This document shows positions 59,606 to 64,000 of a stretch of 64,000 nucleotides of DNA, piece by piece. The stretch's first letter is position 1, and each line of letters starts with the position of its first letter. The position numbers and the translations under genes were made by a program. Location of the stretch: contig JAJUIB010000001.1 in NCBI GenBank assembly GCA_029265615.1, positions 124,001 through 188,000 of the forward strand, in the 5' to 3' direction. This DNA is from Spirochaetota bacterium. GTDB taxonomy: Bacteria; Spirochaetota; Spirochaetia; Treponematales; Rectinemataceae. The notes under the pieces were generated by a model that saw nothing but the letters and a program-made list of their open reading frames with translations, was not told the DNA's origin and searched no databases.

Positions 59606-60955
59606 ATGCGAATCCCCCTGATTCCGAGCGAGCTTAAGGACTTCGCGCAGGTCTTTCGAAGGGCGGGCCGACAATGCTACATCGTGGGCGGCGCGGTCCG
59701 TGACGGCCTCATCGGACGCCTCGTTGCCGACTACGACGCTGCAACCGATGCGCCCCCCGAAGAAGTGATGCGCCTTTTCAGGCGCGTCGTACCCACGGGG
59801 ATAAAACACGGCACCGTGACCGTGCTCTGGAAGGGCCGCAACATCGAGACAACGACCTTTCGCCGCGACCTCGGGTACTCGGATGGGCGCAGGCCCGACA
59901 AGGTTGAATTCGGCGCCAGCCTCGAGGAAGATCTTGCGCGCCGCGACTTCACCATCAACGCTATGGCGCTCGATCCGCTCGAATCAAGGATCATTGATCC
60001 GCACGGTGGACAGGCCGACCTTGAACGGCGCCTTGTGCGCGCCGTGGGCGACCCAGTCCTGCGCTTCGCTGAGGACGGCCTCCGCCCCCTGCGGGCGGTC
60101 CGTTTCGCCACGCAGCTCGGCTTTGAAATCGAAGCGGCTACCTTCGCGGCTGTAAACGGTGCGCTTTCCCGCCTGAAGGCCGTCTCCGCCGAGCGGCTTC
60201 GCGAGGAAATCGAGAAAATTCTCATGGCGAGCGAACCTTCGCGCGGGTTGAGACTCATGGAGGAGTCGGGCATGCTCGCGATAGTCCTTCCCGAGCTTAC
60301 GGCCTGCCGCGGAGTGGAACAACGGGGGCTCCACCGCTTCGATGTCCTTGACCACCTTTACGTGAGCCTCGACGCGTCGCCGCGCGATCGCGAAATCCGC
60401 CTTGCAGCCCTCTTCCACGACATAGGGAAGCCCGGAACACGGCGACGTGAGGATGACGGCGTTTTTACCTTCCACCGCCACGAGGAGCTCTCCGCACGCC
60501 TTGCCGAGGGCATCCTCAAACGGCTTCGATTTCCGAACGCCGTCATTGATGAGGTGACGCACCTCATCCGACAGCACATGTTTTTCTACGACGAGTCCTG
60601 GAGCGATGCGGCCGTGCGCCGCTTTCTCGCACGAGTCGGCACCGACCACGTGGACAAACTCCTTGCGCTTCGGCTTGCGGACAGCACAGGCATCCTGGGC
60701 CACCCCGCCGACCCGCGAAGCATCGAGCCCCTCCGCCGAAGAATCGACGCGGTCATCGCCAAGGATGAGGCCCTCGGACTTAAGGATCTTGCGATTGGAG
60801 GAAGCGAGCTCGCCGCCCTGGGCGTTCCGCGCGGCCCCGTCATGGGGCGAATCCTCGCCGAACTCCTTGAGACGGTGCTCGACGACCCCGAGCAGAACAC
60901 CAAGGAGCAGCTCCTCCGCATCGCGCGGGGCATTATGCCCAAATACGGGCTTTAG
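59606..60955 (+). CDS. cca: CCA tRNA nucleotidyltransferase with HD domain
   Basis: 449 residues. IVGGAVRDGLIGR at about 26-38, then the metal-binding DYDAATDA, the template region RRPDKVEFGASLEEDLARRDFTINAMA and RAVRFATQLGFEIE. An HD domain has LAALFHDIGKPGT. It adds or repairs the CCA end of tRNAs. No ribosome site is seen before ATG. It converges with rnc with 36 bases between. Confidence 0.94.
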   Translation: MRIPLIPSELKDFAQVFRRAGRQCYIVGGAVRDGLIGRLVADYDAATDAPPEEVMRLFRRVVPTGIKHGTVTVLWKGRNIETTTFRRDLGYSDGRRPDKVEFGASLEEDLARRDFTINAMALDPLESRIIDPHGGQADLERRLVRAVGDPVLRFAEDGLRPLRAVRFATQLGFEIEAATFAAVNGALSRLKAVSAERLREEIEKILMASEPSRGLRLMEESGMLAIVLPELTACRGVEQRGLHRFDVLDHLYVSLDASPRDREIRLAALFHDIGKPGTRRREDDGVFTFHRHEELSARLAEGILKRLRFPNAVIDEVTHLIRQHMFFYDESWSDAAVRRFLARVGTDHVDKLLALRLADSTGILGHPADPRSIEPLRRRIDAVIAKDEALGLKDLAIGGSELAALGVPRGPVMGRILAELLETVLDDPEQNTKEQLLRIARGIMPKYGL

Positions 60956-60991
60956 GGGGGCAGAAGACGGCCAGAACGGCGATGCCAGGGG

Positions 60992-61762
60992 TTACTGGTT
61001 TTCCACCTGCAAAAGCCGGGCGGCCTCGAGCCCCCCGGCCGCCACGATGGCGTCATAGGCGACCTTGGCCGCGTTTTGCTCGGCTTCCTTTTTGTTTTTT
61101 CCCGACGCCGGACCAAAGAGCGTTCCATTCACTTCGCAGTTTATCCAAAAGGTCCGGTCATGATCGGGGCCGTCTTTGCGCTCGAGGGTGTACTTGGGAT
61201 AGCCGCGATGGTACTTTTGCACATATTCCTGGAGAACAGTCTTGTAGTCTTTCGCGTGGCGGTTCTGAAGCACCTTGCGGATTTCGGGCTCGACAAGCGA
61301 AAGGACGAAGTGCTCGGCAGCCTCGAAGCCCTGATCAAGATAGTATGCTCCGATGATCGCTTCCATCGCGTCGGCGAGAATGGCCTTTTTTTCGCGGCCG
61401 CCCGACTGCTCCTCACCTTTGCCGAGAAGAAGGTAACGGTCAACCGCAAGGCTTCGGGCAAGACCCGCGAGCGTGGTCTCAGAAACCACGAAACTCTTCA
61501 CGCGTGCAAGTTCACCCTCGGGACGGTCGTACAAAAGCTCAAAGAGCTTGCGCGCCACCACCATGCCAAGCACGGAATCGCCGAGAAATTCAAGTTTTTC
61601 ATTGTTGGAGCCACGCGAGATGTCCTCGTTGGCGCAGGAGCGATGGGTAAAAGCAAGGTTCAGAAGCTCAAGACTCCTGAACCTGATTTGTGCTTGCTTG
61701 AGGAAAGAAAGGAGTTCGCTTTTTCGCTCCCGGGAAAGCCCGCCTTTGACGTTCAACAACAC
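60992..61762 (-). CDS. rnc: Ribonuclease III
   Basis: 256 residues from GTG 61762. The signature NEKLEFLGDSVLG (about 53-65) with catalytic Glu/Asp, a second acidic pair in DAMEAIIGAYYLD, and a C-terminal dsRNA-binding domain (about 175-250, YKTVLQEYVQKYH to GKNKKEAEQNAAKVAYDAI). It processes rRNA and structured mRNA. It follows acpP by 29 bases, the common acpP-rnc order. Confidence 0.96.
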   Translation of the reverse strand: MLLNVKGGLSRERKSELLSFLKQAQIRFRSLELLNLAFTHRSCANEDISRGSNNEKLEFLGDSVLGMVVARKLFELLYDRPEGELARVKSFVVSETTLAGLARSLAVDRYLLLGKGEEQSGGREKKAILADAMEAIIGAYYLDQGFEAAEHFVLSLVEPEIRKVLQNRHAKDYKTVLQEYVQKYHRGYPKYTLERKDGPDHDRTFWINCEVNGTLFGPASGKNKKEAEQNAAKVAYDAIVAAGGLEAARLLQVENQ

Positions 61763-61791
61763 GACGCGCCATCCCGGGGGAAAGCTAGCTC

Positions 61792-62028
61792 TTACTTCAC
61801 CTGCGACTTGATAAACTCGTAGGCGTCCTTGACGGTCTCGAACTCGTTGGCCTTCTCGTCGGGGATGCTGATGCCCAGCTCTTCCTCGATGCCGTAAACG
61901 AGCTCGTAGGTGTCGAGACTGTCCGCGCCGAGATCCTGGCGGAAGCTCGCCTCAAGAGTGATCTTGTCCTCTTCAACCTCGAGCTTCTCGGCGATGATTT
62001 TTTTAATCTTCTCGAACAGTTCGTCCAT
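61792..62028 (-). CDS. acpP: Acyl carrier protein
   Basis: 78 residues with AGGAG seven bases before ATG. The phosphopantetheine serine is Ser37 in LGADSLDTYEL. Very acidic, as expected. It carries acyl chains in fatty acid synthesis. Downstream of rpmF by 12 bases. Confidence 0.97.
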   Translation of the reverse strand: MDELFEKIKKIIAEKLEVEEDKITLEASFRQDLGADSLDTYELVYGIEEELGISIPDEKANEFETVKDAYEFIKSQVK

Positions 62029-62040
62029 GGAAAGTCTCCT

Positions 62041-62229
62041 TTAGGCGTTCGTATCGGGCGTGATAATCTGGCGCCCGCGATAGAAACCGCACTTCGGACA
62101 AACCCGGTGCAGGAGGACGGGATTACCACAATTCCCGCAGGTGACGAGCGTCGGGGCGGTGAGCTTCATATTGATGGAGCGCCGCCTGCGCGTCCGGGCT
62201 TTCGAAGTCTTGAATTTGGGTACAGCCAT
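62041..62229 (-). CDS. rpmF: Ribosomal protein bL32
   Basis: 62 residues from ATG 62229 (GAGG upstream). Starts AVPKFKTSKARTRRRRS and has the zinc ribbon CGNCGNPVLLHRVCPKCG, so it is the zinc-binding form. Order rpmF-acpP-rnc is a common bacterial cluster linking ribosome and lipid synthesis. Confidence 0.97.
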   Translation of the reverse strand: MAVPKFKTSKARTRRRRSINMKLTAPTLVTCGNCGNPVLLHRVCPKCGFYRGRQIITPDTNA

Positions 62230-62282
62230 CGCTAAAACCTCATTCCCGTAAGAAAATTCCGTAAACGGTATGCCGATCACCT

Positions 62283-62311
62283 ACACTAAACAAAGCGGCG
62301 TAGATTGTCAA
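62283..62311 (-). promoter_or_regulatory. rpmF-acpP-rnc promoter
   Basis: Minus strand TTGACA (62306-62311), a 17-bp spacer and TAGTGT (62283-62288); leader of about 47 bases. Confidence 0.65.
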
Positions 62312-62373
62312 GACCGGCGAATCCTGCCGACTTAAGGGCGGCTACGCCGCGGCGCGGCCTCGGAGGAACCGCC

Positions 62374-62856
62374 CTAGGGGCGGGCGGCCTTACGCTTGAG
62401 CGCCTCCGCCACATTCGGTGGCACCATGCTCGAAAGGTCTCCGCGATAAAAGGCCACTTCCTTGATTGCGCTTGATCTCAGAACGAAATACTTAGGATCG
62501 GTTGGCATGAGGATGGTCTCGATGCCGGGATCGAGACCCTTGTTCATAATCGAGAGGTCGAACTCATAGGAAAAGTCCGGAACGCTTCGGACTCCCCGAA
62601 CGAGAATGCGGCAGCCGTGTTCGCGGGCAAAATTGACGATGAGGCTGTCGCAGAGGTGAACGGAAACATTTTTATACGGAGCAAGCAATTCCTGAAGAAG
62701 TGACAGACGCTCTTCTGGGCTGAAAAGGCCCGACTTTTCACGATTCACCGCGACGACAACATAGAGCTCTTCGAAAATACCTCGCGCGCGCTCGACAATA
62801 TTGAGGTGGCCGTAAGTCGGCGGATCGAAGGACCCCGGGAAGACTGCCTTGACCAT
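62374..62856 (-). CDS. coaD: Phosphopantetheine adenylyltransferase, leaderless
   Basis: 160 residues from ATG 62856. [19 protein letters not shown] has the T/HxGH nucleotidyltransferase motif; [21 protein letters not shown] and [24 protein letters not shown] are the other blocks. It makes dephospho-CoA from phosphopantetheine. The frame upstream to 62961 is not coding-like. A TACCAT box ends six bases before the ATG and no ribosome site is present. Confidence 0.95.
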   Translation of the reverse strand: MVKAVFPGSFDPPTYGHLNIVERARGIFEELYVVVAVNREKSGLFSPEERLSLLQELLAPYKNVSVHLCDSLIVNFAREHGCRILVRGVRSVPDFSYEFDLSIMNKGLDPGIETILMPTDPKYFVLRSSAIKEVAFYRGDLSSMVPPNVAEALKRKAARP

Positions 62857-62862
62857 TGCCGC

Positions 62863-62891
62863 ATGGTAGCGGCAGGTGCAGCATCGGTCAA
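62863..62891 (-). promoter_or_regulatory. Leaderless promoter of coaD
   Basis: Minus strand TTGACC (62886-62891), a 17-bp spacer, TACCAT (62863-62868), six bases, ATG 62856. Confidence 0.65.
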
Positions 62892-62924
62892 GGCCGGAAA
62901 AAGCGGTGGATGAGGGCCGCCGTC

Positions 62925-62953
62925 TTTCAGCGCGCGTTATTTCAGGGTACACT
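62925..62953 (+). promoter_or_regulatory. Possible lnt promoter
   Basis: TTTCAG (62925-62930), a 17-bp spacer and TACACT (62948-62953), eight bases before ATG 62962. The mRNA would have almost no leader. Confidence 0.35.
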
Positions 62954-62961
62954 GCGTACAC

Positions 62962-64000
62962 ATGAAAAGGCAGACTATCGTCATCCGCGCCTTCGTAGCC
63001 GCGGCACTTTTCGCGCTCGGGCTACCAAACGAGTTCTTCCACTACGGTTTCCCCGCTTTGGGCTATGTCGCGCTCGTTCCCCTTTACGGCGCACTGGGTG
63101 CGGCGCCTTCCTACGGCATGGCCGCACTCGCCGCAGGCCTGTACGGCGCCCTCCACCACGCACTTTCAAGCTACTGGCTTTATTTTTTCAAAGACTTCGC
63201 CCTATGGACGATCGGAGCTACGACGCTCGCCTATTTCATCGTCTATGCCGTACTCGGACTGTATCTTGCCTTTTTTTTGAAAAAGGCAGAAAGCGTACGC
63301 CCCTTCGCCTTTGCGCTACTCTGGGCAAGCTTCGAATACCTCAAGTCCTCAGGCTTCCTCGGCTACCCCTGGGGCCTCATTCCCTACACCCAGACAAGGG
63401 TCCTCGCTCTTCTGCAAATCGCCGACACGACGGGTGTGTACGGGTTGTCGTTCTTTCTCGCCTTGGTCAACGCGACACTTGCCGAACTCCTTGCCGACCA
63501 CACACGAAGGGGGCTCTGCGCCATATCGCTCCTTGAGTGCAGGCCCGACCGAGGAGAGGGCCAGGGCTCAGGCGGGACCCATCGGCCCCGCCTGAGCGCA
63601 AGGCACCGCCTGCGGGCAGCGCTCCTGCCTCCTAAAGCGTTTGCACCCGGACTGCAAAAAGCCTACATCCTTTTCACCGCCGTGCTCGCCCTACTTATAG
63701 TGGGCTATGGGGCCTACCGCCTCGCCATCCCTCCCCGCCCTGAGGCCGAACTCGACGCCCTCCTCGTCCAGCAGAATGTCGACCCGTGGATTGAAGGGGA
63801 AGAGGCTGCGCTTGAGGCGAACATCCTCCTTGCGCGCAGTGCGCTTACCGATACGCACAAGCCGCCAGAACTCATCGTATTCAGTGAATCGAGCCTCAAG
63901 CGGCCTTTTGCAGAATTCCGGCGTTGGTTTTCTGCAAAGCCGGAAAAGGCTCCTCTCATCCCCTTCATCAAGGAAACAGGTGCCTATCTTCTTACGGGGG
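62962..64000 (+). CDS. lnt: Apolipoprotein N-acyltransferase, 3' end outside window
   Basis: 346 residues are visible and the frame is open at the edge. About six helices with [28 protein letters not shown], the Lnt signature, then the nitrilase domain opening with [12 protein letters not shown] and the catalytic Glu region IVFSESS. It adds the third acyl chain to lipoproteins in the inner membrane and so implies an outer membrane. A hydrophilic Arg/Gly/Pro stretch (about residues 190-225) between helices is coded by DNA with an 11-bp perfect inverted repeat. Confidence 0.92.
   Translation, partial: MKRQTIVIRAFVAAALFALGLPNEFFHYGFPALGYVALVPLYGALGAAPSYGMAALAAGLYGALHHALSSYWLYFFKDFALWTIGATTLAYFIVYAVLGLYLAFFLKKAESVRPFAFALLWASFEYLKSSGFLGYPWGLIPYTQTRVLALLQIADTTGVYGLSFFLALVNATLAELLADHTRRGLCAISLLECRPDRGEGQGSGGTHRPRLSARHRLRAALLPPKAFAPGLQKAYILFTAVLALLIVGYGAYRLAIPPRPEAELDALLVQQNVDPWIEGEEAALEANILLARSALTDTHKPPELIVFSESSLKRPFAEFRRWFSAKPEKAPLIPFIKETGAYLLTG
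63566..63597. repeat. Inverted repeat inside lnt
   Basis: GCTCAGGCGGG (63566-63576) and CCCGCCTGAGC (63587-63597), perfect 11-bp arms with a 10-base loop, in frame within a low-complexity hydrophilic insert. Confidence 0.65.

Overview
Organism. The window is a 64-kb, GC-rich (roughly 60 percent by eye) stretch of bacterial chromosome packed with housekeeping genes. A BMP/PnrA-type nucleoside lipoprotein, a YjfB-like motility protein, free-standing HU, an apolipoprotein N-acyltransferase (Gram-negative-type envelope), oxygen-sensitive Fe-S ATPases of the ORP/Mrp type and an iron-type alcohol dehydrogenase together suggest an anaerobic diderm, most likely a high-GC member of the Spirochaetota (Treponema/Spirochaeta-like). 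This placement is inference; there is no rRNA or tRNA gene to confirm it. I see no transposase, phage, CRISPR array or recent island. No gene-free stretch exceeds 300 bases.

Layout. 1-3.7 kb: U32 family protein (leaves the window), a small unknown protein and an NlpC/P60 hydrolase. 3.7-9.8 kb: a five-gene oligopeptide/microcin C-type (YejABE-like) ABC importer with two separate ATPases. 10-17.3 kb: a receiver-PP2C phosphatase, then an operon of iron alcohol dehydrogenase, soluble histidine kinase and M3 peptidase, divergent from an ABC-F ATPase. 17.3-23.7 kb: purine nucleoside uptake and salvage (lipoprotein, ATPase, two permeases, DeoD, nitroreductase). 23.8-26.4 kb and 33.2-34.9 kb: two blocks that together make an ORP-like set (DUF5320, two MinD/ferredoxin ATPases, NifX; Mrp and a DUF134-NifX fusion). 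27-33 kb: two convergent metal ABC importers, one a Zur-controlled znuACB-zur operon. 35-44 kb: a Na+/drug-type ABC exporter, YjfB, tyrS, HU, TtcA, XdhC, DTW protein, B12-type radical SAM and a GNAT-like protein. 44-53.8 kb: a Cache-HAMP-PAS kinase, class IV aminotransferase, epimerase, glyQS, pepF and an ECF sigma factor with two membrane partners. 54-64 kb: glnS, fRMsr, gltX, DUF1846, cca, rnc, acpP, rpmF, coaD and the start of lnt.

How it works together. The most interesting logic is in the 23.8-35 kb part. Two separate operons carry the subunits of an ORP/Mrp-type iron-sulfur ATPase system. Each promoter has a palindrome centred on GCATATGC, and one operon encodes a DUF134 helix-turn-helix protein fused to a NifX domain, a good candidate for the common regulator. 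Between them lie two zinc/metal importers; one has two 17-bp Zur-type boxes placed exactly on its promoter.

Transcription signals. Many promoters can be read directly as TTGxxx, 16-18 bp, TAxxxT. At least five genes (DUF3842, yjfB-like, pepF, cca, coaD) have the -10 hexamer exactly six bases before the ATG and no Shine-Dalgarno sequence, the geometry of leaderless mRNAs. Other features worth a look are two in-frame palindromic insertions inside coding sequences (radical SAM, lnt), a strong internal ribosome site in the DUF134-NifX gene, and structured intergenic hairpins after the nucleoside lipoprotein gene and around glyQS.
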